This document shows positions 8,170 to 17,462 of a stretch of 64,000 nucleotides of DNA, piece by piece. How positions within the stretch are numbered: position 1 is the first letter of the stretch; each line of letters opens with the position of its first letter. The DNA comes from Muribaculaceae bacterium Isolate-037 (Harlan) (lineage in GTDB: Bacteria > Bacteroidota > Bacteroidia > Bacteroidales > Muribaculaceae): contig RIAZ01000021.1 in NCBI GenBank assembly GCA_003762615.1, positions 29,594 to 93,593 of the forward strand. Reading direction: 5' to 3'. The notes under the pieces were generated by a model. It was not told the DNA's origin, made no database searches, and saw nothing but the letters and a program-made list of their open reading frames with translations. The position numbers were made by a program, and so were the translations under genes.

Positions 8170-9885
8170 ATGAAAAAACTTATTCTTTCAATCATACTCT
8201 GTCTCCCCGGCTTGCTGGGGATGGCAGCAGAGACATTCCGTAATCCGGTAATCAATGCCGACGTGCCTGACATAAGCGTATGCAAAGTGGCAGACACCTA
8301 CTACATGATCAGCACGACCATGCACCTCATGCCCGGCGCACCCATCATGAAATCAAAGGATATGGTCAACTGGGAAGTGGTGAGCTACGTCTTTGACCGT
8401 ATAGATGACGGCGACCGCTACAATCTGATTGACGGCAAGACCGTATACGGACAGGGGCAATGGGCATCAAGCCTACGTTATCACATGGGTAAATTCTGGG
8501 TCTGGTTCACTGCCAACGGTGAGCCGGGCAAAGGATTCATATTCTGTGCCGATAAGGCGGAGGGTCCATGGAAGCTCGTGACACGTCCGCCACACATGCA
8601 CGATGCGTCTCTTTTCTTCGATGAAGATGGCAAACGCTACCTCTTCACAGGAAGCGGCGGATGCACCGTGGTGGAGCTTGACGAGAACTTCGAGCCAAAG
8701 GCAGGCGGGCTCAATAAAAAGGTGGTAGATGCCTCTACCGATCCTGAAGAGCGCGATGCTCTCCTCGAAGGGAGCAGTGTGATAAAGCACAACGGCAAAT
8801 ATTATATCTGCATGATCTCCATGAAATGGGGAGTCGACGGACGTGTGCGACGCGAAGTGTGCTACCGTGCGGACAACATCGCCGGACCATACGAGAAGAA
8901 GATAATCCTGGAAACCCCATTCGAGACTTACGGAGGCGTAGGACAGGGATCTCTCGTAGGCGACGACCAGAGCGATCAGAACTGGTGGGCACTCATTTTC
9001 CAGGATCGTGACGGAATCGGACGCGTGCCATGCACATTGCCGGTGACCTGGGTTGACGGTTGGCCTATGGTCGGCGAGTTCACCGGAGAGATCAACAACA
9101 GTATCTCCGAAAACAAGGTGGATAACCCTACCGGCAACATCCATCTTGACCGCCGTGCCTACCGCACTCCATCCGACCTGAGCAAGAAGCACCCCTCCGT
9201 GAAAGGACTTATCGGCAGCGATGAGTTTGATATGCTCCCCGTTGACCCGCAAGGTGGCTATCATGCCCGCCACGGCATGAACCTCTATTGGCAATGGAAC
9301 CATAACCCCATCGATGAGGCATGGAGCCTTTCGGAGCGTCCCGGATTCCTGCGTCTGAAGACTGCGCGTGTGGTCAACAATCTCCAGATTGCACCCAACA
9401 CACTCACCCAGCGCATGTCCGGTCCGGAATGCACAGGTTCCGTGAAGATCGATCTCTCCGGCATGAAAGATGGTGATGTCTGCGGGCTCGCCGCCTTCAA
9501 CAGCGACAGTGGTCTGTTGCGCGTGATAAAGAAGGGGGGTAAATACGTCCTTCAGCTCACTGAAGAGAAATCCGTGTTCAAACAGCCTCACGACATTGAC
9601 CATGTTGATGTGGAGGTGATAAAGGAGATACCGTTGAAATTCAAGGGAAACTCCGATAAATTCATCTATCTTCGCGTGCATAGTGATTTCAATCCCGGAC
9701 GCGACATGGCATCATTCTCCTACAGCATGGACGGGGAGAAATGGCAAACGATTGGACGCGAAATCCGCATGACCTTTGACTATCGCCGTCATTTCATGGG
9801 CACCAAATTCGCCATATTCAACTACGCCACCAAAAAGACAGGTGGATACGTGGATGTCGACTGGTTCCATTTTGACGAAAACTAA
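8170..9885 (+). CDS. Glycoside hydrolase family 43 (xylosidase/arabinofuranosidase) with C-terminal ConA-like domain
   Basis: This inverting five-blade propeller enzyme probably acts on beta-xyloside or alpha-arabinofuranoside linkages. I place the start at ATG 8170 because it opens a signal peptide (MKKLILSIILCLPGLLGMAA); ATG 8161 and 8131 are upstream in frame, and the latter overlaps the GH51 gene. The catalytic base is the Asp of VPDIS near residue 34. The general acid is the Glu of LLEGSSVIKHNG. A roughly 200-residue beta-sandwich (GH43_C2-like) occupies the C-terminus, as in GH43 subfamilies that pair with GH51 enzymes. The gene ends just before an intrinsic terminator. Confidence 0.9.
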   Translation: MKKLILSIILCLPGLLGMAAETFRNPVINADVPDISVCKVADTYYMISTTMHLMPGAPIMKSKDMVNWEVVSYVFDRIDDGDRYNLIDGKTVYGQGQWASSLRYHMGKFWVWFTANGEPGKGFIFCADKAEGPWKLVTRPPHMHDASLFFDEDGKRYLFTGSGGCTVVELDENFEPKAGGLNKKVVDASTDPEERDALLEGSSVIKHNGKYYICMISMKWGVDGRVRREVCYRADNIAGPYEKKIILETPFETYGGVGQGSLVGDDQSDQNWWALIFQDRDGIGRVPCTLPVTWVDGWPMVGEFTGEINNSISENKVDNPTGNIHLDRRAYRTPSDLSKKHPSVKGLIGSDEFDMLPVDPQGGYHARHGMNLYWQWNHNPIDEAWSLSERPGFLRLKTARVVNNLQIAPNTLTQRMSGPECTGSVKIDLSGMKDGDVCGLAAFNSDSGLLRVIKKGGKYVLQLTEEKSVFKQPHDIDHVDVEVIKEIPLKFKGNSDKFIYLRVHSDFNPGRDMASFSYSMDGEKWQTIGREIRMTFDYRRHFMGTKFAIFNYATKKTGGYVDVDWFHFDEN

Positions 9886-9904
9886 TTTTCAAAATACAGA
9901 AGAC

Positions 9905-9939
9905 AGAAGCCCCAAGATCCGTGGGGCTTCTATCTTTTT
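9905..9939 (+). terminator. Intrinsic terminator after the GH51-GH43 operon
   Basis: AGAAGCCCCA (9905-9914) pairs with TGGGGCTTCT (9922-9931) across a 7-nt loop, and a T-rich tract follows to 9939. Confidence 0.85.
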
Positions 9940-9954
9940 AATCTGATTATCCTT

Positions 9955-9975
9955 AGTAATCTTTTTACGATTACT
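9955..9975. promoter_or_regulatory. 21-bp dyad, copy 1 (AGTAATC-N7-GATTACT)
   Basis: Seven-base arms AGTAATC and GATTACT flank TTTTTAC. The same 21 bases occur once more in the window, as the exact reverse complement, at 45406-45426 upstream of secG. This copy ends 17 bp before the alpha/beta hydrolase ATG. The dyad form and the two promoter-proximal placements suggest a binding site for a dimeric regulator. Confidence 0.5.
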
Positions 9976-9992
9976 TAAACTGATTCACCATT

Positions 9993-10832
9993 ATGATTCT
10001 GAAAAATATATTCGCGGCATTACTTATCATGGCGGCAGAAATATCCGCTTCCGCACATAGCGTGGAGAATGTGACTATCGACGGCTCGAAAGGGAAACTC
10101 GCCGCCCGTGTCGAACTGCCCCAATTGGGGAACGACAAGAAATGCAACATAGTGATTCTCTGCCACGGCTTCTCCGGCAACATGAACGGACCTCTGCACG
10201 ACGCAATAGCCAACAATTTGTTGGAAAAAGGTATAGGTGTGGTGAGATTCGATTTCAACGGTCATGGAGCAAGCGAAGGTGCATTTAAAGAGATGACAGT
10301 GCCTAATGAGATTGAAGATCTGAAGAAAGTGATCGAATGGACGCTTGATCAGACCTTCACACGCGACATATCGCTCGTGGGTCACTCACAGGGGGGAGTC
10401 GTGGCAGCCATGACAGCCGGACAGATCGGTTATCCCCAGATTAAGGCTCTTGCACTTATGGCTCCGGCGGCAGCGTTGCGCGACGATGCGTTGCGTGGTT
10501 CCACCATGGGTGCTGTCTACGACCCTCTCAACGTTCCGGCGGAAGGTATCAAACTGCCATGGGGCGGACAGATACTCGGACGCGATTACATAACCACCGC
10601 CCTAAGCCTGCCTATCTATGAGACAGCCGCGCTCTATACCGGACCGACATTCATCATACACGGCACGGCAGACCGCGTTGTGCCTTACACCTACGGCGAA
10701 CGCTTCAACCAAGTGATAAAAGGGAGTGAGATAAATCTTGTCGACAAGGACGACCATGTATTCTCTCACACGAATGACGAGACTGCAAGCAAGGTTGCCG
10801 ACTTTTTCTCCCATTCACTCTCCAAAAAATAA
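9993..10832 (+). CDS. Secreted alpha/beta hydrolase (serine esterase/peptidase-like)
   Basis: The 279-residue protein has an N-terminal signal peptide (about residues 1-21, ending SAHA or SASA) and an alpha/beta-hydrolase core. The nucleophile elbow is GHSQGG with Ser132. The oxyanion region is CHGFSGN near 57-63. The triad acid is probably Asp227 in HGTADRVVP and the histidine is His255 in DDHVF. It resembles the cinnamoyl/feruloyl-esterase-like and prolyl-peptidase-like serine hydrolases of Bacteroidales. Location after GH51-GH43 would fit an esterase acting on the same plant glycan, but a terminator separates them, so the link is inferred. Confidence 0.85.
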   Translation: MILKNIFAALLIMAAEISASAHSVENVTIDGSKGKLAARVELPQLGNDKKCNIVILCHGFSGNMNGPLHDAIANNLLEKGIGVVRFDFNGHGASEGAFKEMTVPNEIEDLKKVIEWTLDQTFTRDISLVGHSQGGVVAAMTAGQIGYPQIKALALMAPAAALRDDALRGSTMGAVYDPLNVPAEGIKLPWGGQILGRDYITTALSLPIYETAALYTGPTFIIHGTADRVVPYTYGERFNQVIKGSEINLVDKDDHVFSHTNDETASKVADFFSHSLSKK

Positions 10833-10907
10833 GACCGCATATCCGACTATAAATCAAATTACTGAATATATACCCTCTAAAATCGCAAGAAAATTTATCC
10901 AAAAAAA

Positions 10908-10939
10908 TTTGCAGGGAATTAAAAAAGTTCGTAACTTTG
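10908..10939 (+). promoter_or_regulatory. Promoter of the tRNA-Pro transcript
   Basis: TTTG at 10908-10911 and TAACTTTG at 10932-10939 are exactly 20 bp apart. The same -7 sequence precedes both tRNA-Asp copies in the window. The predicted transcript start (about 10946) coincides with the first bases of the leader stem. Confidence 0.8.
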
Positions 10940-10943
10940 CACC

Positions 10944-11041
10944 GCTTTAATCAAGCACCCCCGTTGAAATCTTAGGGTTTCAAACGATGGTATTTTGAAG
11001 CCCGATGCTTCACAATTGATACTGGTTGGTCTTGATTAAGC
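10944..11041 (+). ncRNA. Structured leader RNA before tRNA-Pro (putative)
   Basis: The first and last bases of this segment can close a long stem: GC-TTAATCAAG at 10944-10955 (one bulged T) pairs with CTTGATTAAGC at 11031-11041. Two hairpins lie inside: GTTGAAA against TTTCAAAC (about 10963-10984) and GAAGC-CCGAT-GCTTC at about 10997-11012. The result is a three-way-junction shape of about 98 nt, ending 8 nt before the tRNA. It has no open reading frame of note. It may be a processing or folding element of the tRNA precursor or a small RNA. The family is not recognised. Confidence 0.5.
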
Positions 11042-11049
11042 TTATTATT

Positions 11050-11124
11050 CGGGGTGTAGCTCAGCCCGGTTAGAGTACGCGTCTGGGGGGCGTGTGGTCG
11101 CAAGTTCGAATCTTGTCACCCCGA
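11050..11124 (+). tRNA. tRNA-Pro (anticodon GGG)
   Basis: A full cloverleaf is seen. Acceptor CGGGGTG pairs with CACCCCG. The anticodon arm is CGCGT-CTGGGGG-GCGTG, with anticodon GGG at the loop centre. The T arm is GCAAG-TTCGAAT-CTTGT, and the discriminator base is A at 11124. CCA is not encoded. Confidence 0.93.
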
Positions 11125-11131
11125 CTGAGTG

Positions 11132-11166
11132 AAGGTGTTGAAACAAAGTTTCAACACCTTTTTTTA
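11132..11166 (+). terminator. Intrinsic terminator of tRNA-Pro
   Basis: AAGGTGTTGAAAC and its exact complement GTTTCAACACCTT are separated by three A and followed by a T-run. Confidence 0.92.
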
Positions 11167-11191
11167 TTATCCAATCCCCACTACCAGTTCC

Positions 11192-11236
11192 CCTCAAAAA
11201 AAAGAATAAGGCAGCGTCACTTACGCGCTGCCTTAT
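11192..11236 (-). terminator. Intrinsic terminator of the hybrid two-component gene
   Basis: ATAAGGCAGCG (11206-11216) pairs with CGCTGCCTTAT (11226-11236). Read on the minus strand, the hairpin is followed by a T-rich run through 11195. Confidence 0.85.
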
Positions 11237-11242
11237 GAAAAA

Positions 11243-14200
11243 TCAAATCTCAGATTCAATATTGGATATATATTCCGTCGGAGTCAATCCAAATTCCTTT
11301 TTGAATACCTTAGAGAAGTAATTTGGATCAGAGAAACCAATTCTATAAGCAGTCTCACTGACGTTTAATCCAGACTTAAACAACTTGCAAGCTAAAGCCA
11401 TCCGTTTATGACGTATGAAATCAGTCATTGAAGTATTAAACAGACTCTTCATCTTCACGTGAAGAAGAGATCGAGATATGCCGAATTCTCTGGTTATATC
11501 TGCAATAGCAAATTCTGAATTTTCCAAATTCAATTCTACAAAATCATTCATCTTCCTAATGAAATCCTTGTCAAAGTCATTAAGGATTGGAGATATGTCG
11601 CCATCTTCTTCCTTATTATTGGTATCTTCTATATTCTCCGATTTATCTGACAAGTGATTGATTATAGAATTAAGAAATTTACGCCTACTTCTGAGAATAT
11701 TTTGTACGCGTAGTTCCAGAATCTGAGGATCAAATGGCTTCGCGACATAAGCCTCAGCACCAGCAGCAAATCCTTTCTTTATACTTTCTTCATCATTCTT
11801 GGCAGTCAAGAGTATGACAGGGATATGCGAAGTCTGTAGATCGTTCTTCAATCTTTCGCATAAAGTCTCGCCATCCATTTCCGGCATCATCACATCAGAT
11901 ACCACTGTATCAATCTGATGTTCTGATATGACTTTCAATGCCTCCACTCCATTAGTGGCAATGAATACATTATATGTTTTCCGGAAAGAATCTGAAAGAA
12001 AATCCAATAAATCGGGATTATCCTCCACAATTAATATTGAAAGGCGGTCAGACGAATTTGCCATAACATAATTATCGGAAGGAGATTTATACCCGGTATT
12101 TATGGTGCGTCTGTAAGTAGGTTCGGGAGATGAGGGAGCCCCGGCATCAATTCTACAAGAAGAATCAAATGAATCCGGTGTCACGTTTAGAATGACGTTG
12201 AACGTGGTGCCACATCCAATCTCACTATTGACCGTAATCCTCCCCTTATGAATATCCACTAATTTCTTAACGGTTGCGAGTCCTATTCCCCAGCCTTGAT
12301 GATTAGTGTTATATCCTCGTTTTGTCTGGTAATATTTCCTGAAAATGTTATCAAGTTCTGTCGGAGATATACCAATGCCTGTGTCACGCACTTCAAGCCA
12401 TACATATATATTATTGTCATCTCCCTCTTTAATCGCGCCCCGCACAAAGATCTGTCCCCCCACTGGGGTGTATTTTATTGCATTTGACAATAAGTTGTAA
12501 AGTATCCGTTCAAGATATGCAGTTGAGAACCACACGTCTTCACCATTATTTTCAGTATTTACCTGAATTGAGATATTCTTTTCTATTGCAGCCTCATAAA
12601 AATAGCTGCACATTGTTTCAATAAAAATCAGTGGGTTGCCTTTCTGAAGATACAGCTGGAAATTTCCGGATTCCACACGGTTGAAAGTGACCAATTCATC
12701 AATAAGTCCTACCATTTTATTGGTATTTGCAATTGCCACCTCAAGACGCTTCATCGAGTCTTCAGTTAACGTCTGATTTTGGGATATATATTTCAACGGC
12801 GCCAATATCAAACTCAGAGGCGTTTTAAGTTCATGAGAGATGTTGGTAAAAAATTCCATCTTATCACGATTCAACTCCTCACTCTTTTCCTTTTCCATCC
12901 GCGATATCCTTATGGCATCTTTTTCTCTCATTCTTATTTTCATGAAATGCCAGATGATTCCGACAGCCAATATAAGCAATAGCAAATAAACGATAAATGC
13001 CCATACTGATAGATAGAACGGGGGGGCAATTTTTATCACGAGTTCCCTTACTGGAGCTGCATCCCAATTACCTGCTACAGATGCTGCCCGGATACGCAAC
13101 CGATAGGTGCCAAAAGCAAGATCCATAGCAGTGAAACTTCTCTGATTTCCTACATCTCGCCAATCCTTGTCAATACCCACCATCATGACTTGATAATTTG
13201 TAGCATCCGCCGATGCCGGGTCTACTATACCATATAGTATGGTAAATGAACGAGAGTCCGAATAGCTAAGTTTAAGTTCATCATCCAAATCAAGCGGAGC
13301 CATCAAAGGAGAATCCGGCAATAACGGACTAATCTTCTCATTATTGATAAGCAAGTCCCATAAATGCACAACCTGCAAAGAGCCTTCAGCTTTTTTAATC
13401 TCCGGATCAAAAGAGATAAGACCATTGACTGTGCCGAAATACAATTTACCATCAGAAGCCAATAAAGCTGAAGAAAAATTAAATTGATTCTCAGGAAGAC
13501 CATCAGCTGTAGAGAAATGACGCACAATGTCATTTCCCGTATCTAAGCTAAAAAGTCCTTTTGAAGTGCTGACCCACACGAGTCCGGCATTATCCCCGGT
13601 GATGCTACATATAGTACCAAATGCATTCGCTTCAGTTCCAAAAGGACGAATCTTCCCATGTGCAGAATCAAGCACATAGAGTCCACCATTGTTGGTGCCG
13701 ATATAAATACGTCCATTCCCATCCTGATGCAGCGCAGAGATATAGCAATCTCCCAATCCTGTGTCATCAGGATTGGCTGTCTTGTTCCATCCATGCACCT
13801 CACCGGTAGTAGAATCAATCCTAAAGAGTCCATTATTGACTGTGCCGATCCATAAATTATTATCCTTATCCACCAACATACAATAAATGAACTCATGATT
13901 TAGAATCGGTGAATTTATAGTGCCAAACGAATCAGTCTCCGGAATATAATAACGCAATCCAAACGTTGTTCCTATCCATATCCTGTCTTTTTCAAGAGCA
14001 TCCTTCTGCTTTACGATACAGAATATGGCATCACTCCCCAATTCTGAGTTTGCCGTGAGATAATGGCTAACCCTTCCCGTGAGGAGATTATATCTGAACA
14101 AACCATTGCGGAATGAACCTATCCACATGTCATGCTGGCTGTCATCATAATACAATTCGTGCACATTTACCCCCAATGTCGAGATTTTGTCAAAGGATGC

Positions 14201-15346
14201 AACCTGATTGCTCGACAAATCCATGATATTGAGTCCACCATCCTCTGTCGCCAGCCACAAAGTGCCCTTTTCCGGTTCTGAGATGCGACGTACCACTTTG
14301 CCTGAAAGTTCATTCTTATTATATCCAGGCGCAAACCATTTAAATTTGGTCTGCTTCTTCTTCATAAGATTAATACCACCGAAATAAGTGCCTATCCATA
14401 TATTGTCAGATTGATCCATCACAATACTATAGACCGCATTGTCGTTTAGTTTATGGGAATTGACAAAATTCTGCTGAATTTTGTCAATATTATTAGTTTG
14501 TGGATCAATCACGTTAATTCCCTTCTCCGTTCCAACCCATATTTTCCCCGATGCATCCTGTGTGATAGTTCTGACTGTACCATCAGTTAGCATGAGAGTA
14601 TCATATATTTTTGTGGTTCCTGATTTCAAATCAAGTCGCATAACTCCTTTTCCGTTCCGACCAATCCATAGATAGCCGTCGCGATCAAAAAATAGTGGAA
14701 CGATGTCGTCAAATCCCATTAGGAAATCTGAATATAATTTTGAATCAAGGAATGAAACCGATTGCAGAGAGGAATCATACGACGCTATTGACTTGTCTGT
14801 AGATATATAAACTCTATTGTCAGGAGATATTGCCATTCCTACAATATTGCCGTCTTCCTGACGGGATATCTTATGAAATTCATCCTGTCCGGGCAATAGA
14901 TATCGCATAGTCGTCTCTCCCAATACGATACATCCATCATGCGTCTCAGTCAGACATTTTACCCTCTCTCCTCCGACATCATAGGTGCAGAAAGAATCTG
15001 TAGCAGGAAGATATCTGCATATCCCTTTCTCTGTACCCACCCATATATTATCTTTAGAGTCTACCAATAATTGTATGACAAAATTATGGCACAATGAGGA
15101 TGTGTCGCCGGGAATATGATAATATGTTTTAAACGAATAACCATCATAGCAGGCTAAACCGTTACGTGTGCCGATCCACAACCTACCTATACGGTCAAAT
15201 GCCATAGTCTGTACCTGCTGATGTGGCAGGCCATCTGATATTTTTATATGAGAGAACAGATAATCGGAATTAATATTGTTTGCACCGCGGATCGCCACGG
15301 TGCAAACAATACATAATATAGCTAATATAATCTTTCTTAAAAACAT
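11243..15346 (-). CDS. Hybrid two-component system sensor/regulator (HTCS) of the polysaccharide locus
   Basis: This one-protein signalling system of 1367 residues senses an oligosaccharide in the periplasm and activates the neighbouring Sus-like genes. In order it shows a signal/anchor segment (1-22), two-component-regulator propeller repeats (about 30-690, many WIGT/WVGT motifs), a Y_Y_Y domain (about 700-790) and one transmembrane helix (about 800-822). These are followed by HisKA (FFTNISHELKTP), HATPase (DTGIGI), a receiver domain (phospho-Asp in VVSDVMMPEMDG, Lys in VAKPFD) and a C-terminal AraC-type helix-turn-helix pair. All signature residues are intact. It lies 48 nt downstream of the BNR gene and ends the locus. 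Confidence 0.96.
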   Translation of the reverse strand: MFLRKIILAILCIVCTVAIRGANNINSDYLFSHIKISDGLPHQQVQTMAFDRIGRLWIGTRNGLACYDGYSFKTYYHIPGDTSSLCHNFVIQLLVDSKDNIWVGTEKGICRYLPATDSFCTYDVGGERVKCLTETHDGCIVLGETTMRYLLPGQDEFHKISRQEDGNIVGMAISPDNRVYISTDKSIASYDSSLQSVSFLDSKLYSDFLMGFDDIVPLFFDRDGYLWIGRNGKGVMRLDLKSGTTKIYDTLMLTDGTVRTITQDASGKIWVGTEKGINVIDPQTNNIDKIQQNFVNSHKLNDNAVYSIVMDQSDNIWIGTYFGGINLMKKKQTKFKWFAPGYNKNELSGKVVRRISEPEKGTLWLATEDGGLNIMDLSSNQVASFDKISTLGVNVHELYYDDSQHDMWIGSFRNGLFRYNLLTGRVSHYLTANSELGSDAIFCIVKQKDALEKDRIWIGTTFGLRYYIPETDSFGTINSPILNHEFIYCMLVDKDNNLWIGTVNNGLFRIDSTTGEVHGWNKTANPDDTGLGDCYISALHQDGNGRIYIGTNNGGLYVLDSAHGKIRPFGTEANAFGTICSITGDNAGLVWVSTSKGLFSLDTGNDIVRHFSTADGLPENQFNFSSALLASDGKLYFGTVNGLISFDPEIKKAEGSLQVVHLWDLLINNEKISPLLPDSPLMAPLDLDDELKLSYSDSRSFTILYGIVDPASADATNYQVMMVGIDKDWRDVGNQRSFTAMDLAFGTYRLRIRAASVAGNWDAAPVRELVIKIAPPFYLSVWAFIVYLLLLILAVGIIWHFMKIRMREKDAIRISRMEKEKSEELNRDKMEFFTNISHELKTPLSLILAPLKYISQNQTLTEDSMKRLEVAIANTNKMVGLIDELVTFNRVESGNFQLYLQKGNPLIFIETMCSYFYEAAIEKNISIQVNTENNGEDVWFSTAYLERILYNLLSNAIKYTPVGGQIFVRGAIKEGDDNNIYVWLEVRDTGIGISPTELDNIFRKYYQTKRGYNTNHQGWGIGLATVKKLVDIHKGRITVNSEIGCGTTFNVILNVTPDSFDSSCRIDAGAPSSPEPTYRRTINTGYKSPSDNYVMANSSDRLSILIVEDNPDLLDFLSDSFRKTYNVFIATNGVEALKVISEHQIDTVVSDVMMPEMDGETLCERLKNDLQTSHIPVILLTAKNDEESIKKGFAAGAEAYVAKPFDPQILELRVQNILRSRRKFLNSIINHLSDKSENIEDTNNKEEDGDISPILNDFDKDFIRKMNDFVELNLENSEFAIADITREFGISRSLLHVKMKSLFNTSMTDFIRHKRMALACKLFKSGLNVSETAYRIGFSDPNYFSKVFKKEFGLTPTEYISNIESEI

Positions 15347-15394
15347 TTAATTCTATGTTAACGGAATTGATTGAAACTTAAGATGAAATGGAGT

Positions 15395-17362
15395 CTAAGA
15401 TATCAACATTTTCTCATATTGTCTTGCGCCATTGACAAATCTGATCTCAACCACTATAATCTCCCTTTCTACGGGAAGACTTATTGCAACGCATTCCCCA
15501 CAATTCAATTTTGATGCAAGCAATTCTCCGGTCATGGAGAATACGTTGACAGAATCCAAAGGCGATTCCGAGCTGACCATCAAAGTAGAGCCCACGAGAC
15601 TCACACCCGCTTTGGTTGAGATTCCAATAGATTCAAGAGCAGCCTCTCCGGAAGGATTGAGTTTGAATCCGGGCCATGACCATGATTGCTTGCCATTTGT
15701 CTCTGGAATCTTCTCTGTAACAATTTCCGCATCACGACGGTCACGCACTTCGATATTACATCGCATAGGCAACCCGACTGGAGCTGCGTCAAGACCAAGA
15801 GCACTCCATGGTATGGCTATCTCCATGTCATAATATGTCCGACCGATTTTCACTTCATACCGCATGTCATCTGGAATCTGAGCAGCTGCCACCCATTTAT
15901 TATTTTCGCCATAAGAAAATTCCACATTACCATCAACATTTAAGAAAAGACGATACATCCCTTTTTGCGGATAATTGTCGCAACAATCTTGAGTGTCAAG
16001 ATAGAGGAAGATGCCGTCATTATCTATTTTATCAGTATGAATCGTGCGATCCACCACACGTCCGAAGAAATAGAGATTCTCATTATCATATAAGAAATCC
16101 ATCGTAGCACGGTTGCGTGTTGTCACTCCCATATAGACTTGCTGCGCATTCTTCCTAGTCCAATTTTCATCAGAAAAAGAGGCATTTACAACAGGTGTGC
16201 CGAAATTAGCTTCAAAGCTATCCATCACATACCCCTTAATTATATTAATAGCAGGACCATGACCTTCGTTCCAAGATGTGACAGCAAATACCGACCCATC
16301 GTCCCCTACAGAAACAGAATTCCACAATCCATTTTGACCTCGAGGAATGCCAAAAGGTTGCGTTACTGCTTTAAAATTCTTACCATCGCTATCACCTACA
16401 GCCACATACATCACATATTCCTTCTCTCCCACTCCGGGACGATCATGGTTGCCTTGCCAGGATGCGATGGTTTCTCCATTCTTTAGTTTGCGGATATATG
16501 GAGCTGCCGAAACATGATTTCTGTTTTCTCCCGAAGGGAAAATCATACTCCGAGCTTCGCTATTTGCATCCACCCAATTTTTCCAATTATCATCAAGGGC
16601 ACATCTCACCGTTGTAGCTCGGAACCCGGCTTGTCCCGGATGTCCATTATCTTCCAATATCACCACAATCTCATCATTATCAGTGATTATTGCAGATGGC
16701 ATTCCATCACGGCTCCCTGCACGATAACAAACTCGTTCCTTCTCACCCCAGGTTATTCCTCCGTCAAAACTGCGACACAATGAAATCTCTTGCTCATTAG
16801 ATGTGGTGAAAGGTGCTTCATTTGCAAAATAAAGATGAATCTCTCCCGAAGGGAGTTGAAGGAAGGAAGGCTCCCAACAACCATCTTCAAATGTATGACT
16901 GGCATCATAGACAAATATAGAATCACTCCATGTCTTACCATTATCCGTGCTTCGGACAAGACGTATGCCGAACCGACGCTCTGTGGAATATGGTTTTGAC
17001 GGACGTGGATTATAGCCCACAAGAATAGTGCCATCCGAAAGTTGAATCAAGTCGGGCACTGCAGCCGGCAGATCCGGTGCAGATTGCACAATCTTCTCTG
17101 GAGCGCTCCATGTATTTCCACCATTGCTACTATAACTCGCCATTATACCTCCACTTTCACATACAGCCATCAGCCGTTTGTCCTGAAGCTGGATAATACG
17201 CGCATAGTTGCCCGAAGGGAATATCTCCTTCTGAGATGATAAATCCCAAAAGATCCGCGAGCCTTTGTAAGGAGACCGCTGGCGGGATTGCCCGCTCATA
17301 AATCCGACAGACACGATAACCAATAAAAGGAGTGTCCTTAAAGTACATATATTAAGTTTCAT
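15395..17362 (-). CDS. BNR/Asp-box propeller hydrolase-like protein with CBM9-like domain and Por-type tail
   Basis: The 655-residue secreted protein has a signal peptide (1-25) and a six-blade propeller with Asp-boxes (SSNGGNTWS, STDNGKTWS, SFDGGITWG). From about 390 to 570 follows a CBM9-like beta-sandwich (DENLYFFGRVVD, YRLFLNVDGN, YDMEIAIPWSALG). The last 80 residues look like a T9SS type A sorting domain. The segments CWEPSFLQLPSG and RDGMPSAIITDNDE recall GH93 exo-arabinanases at least as much as GH33 sialidases. I therefore do not call a sialidase. Position between the surface lipoprotein and the HTCS makes it a part of the locus' glycan breakdown. Confidence 0.75.
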   Translation of the reverse strand: MKLNICTLRTLLLLVIVSVGFMSGQSRQRSPYKGSRIFWDLSSQKEIFPSGNYARIIQLQDKRLMAVCESGGIMASYSSNGGNTWSAPEKIVQSAPDLPAAVPDLIQLSDGTILVGYNPRPSKPYSTERRFGIRLVRSTDNGKTWSDSIFVYDASHTFEDGCWEPSFLQLPSGEIHLYFANEAPFTTSNEQEISLCRSFDGGITWGEKERVCYRAGSRDGMPSAIITDNDEIVVILEDNGHPGQAGFRATTVRCALDDNWKNWVDANSEARSMIFPSGENRNHVSAAPYIRKLKNGETIASWQGNHDRPGVGEKEYVMYVAVGDSDGKNFKAVTQPFGIPRGQNGLWNSVSVGDDGSVFAVTSWNEGHGPAINIIKGYVMDSFEANFGTPVVNASFSDENWTRKNAQQVYMGVTTRNRATMDFLYDNENLYFFGRVVDRTIHTDKIDNDGIFLYLDTQDCCDNYPQKGMYRLFLNVDGNVEFSYGENNKWVAAAQIPDDMRYEVKIGRTYYDMEIAIPWSALGLDAAPVGLPMRCNIEVRDRRDAEIVTEKIPETNGKQSWSWPGFKLNPSGEAALESIGISTKAGVSLVGSTLMVSSESPLDSVNVFSMTGELLASKLNCGECVAISLPVEREIIVVEIRFVNGARQYEKMLIS

Positions 17363-17462
17363 GTGGATTAAGTTTCTTGTAGGTTAAGTTTCGTATTGCA
17401 AATATATGAATTATTTTGCAAGCAATCAAAACGATAGTCTGACTGCCTGCAAAAACATAATA

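Noticed and set aside
8473..9681. A 402-codon open frame on the minus strand inside the GH43 gene
   Set aside because: It lies fully antisense to a gene with intact catalytic motifs, has no family features and reflects codon bias in the third position.
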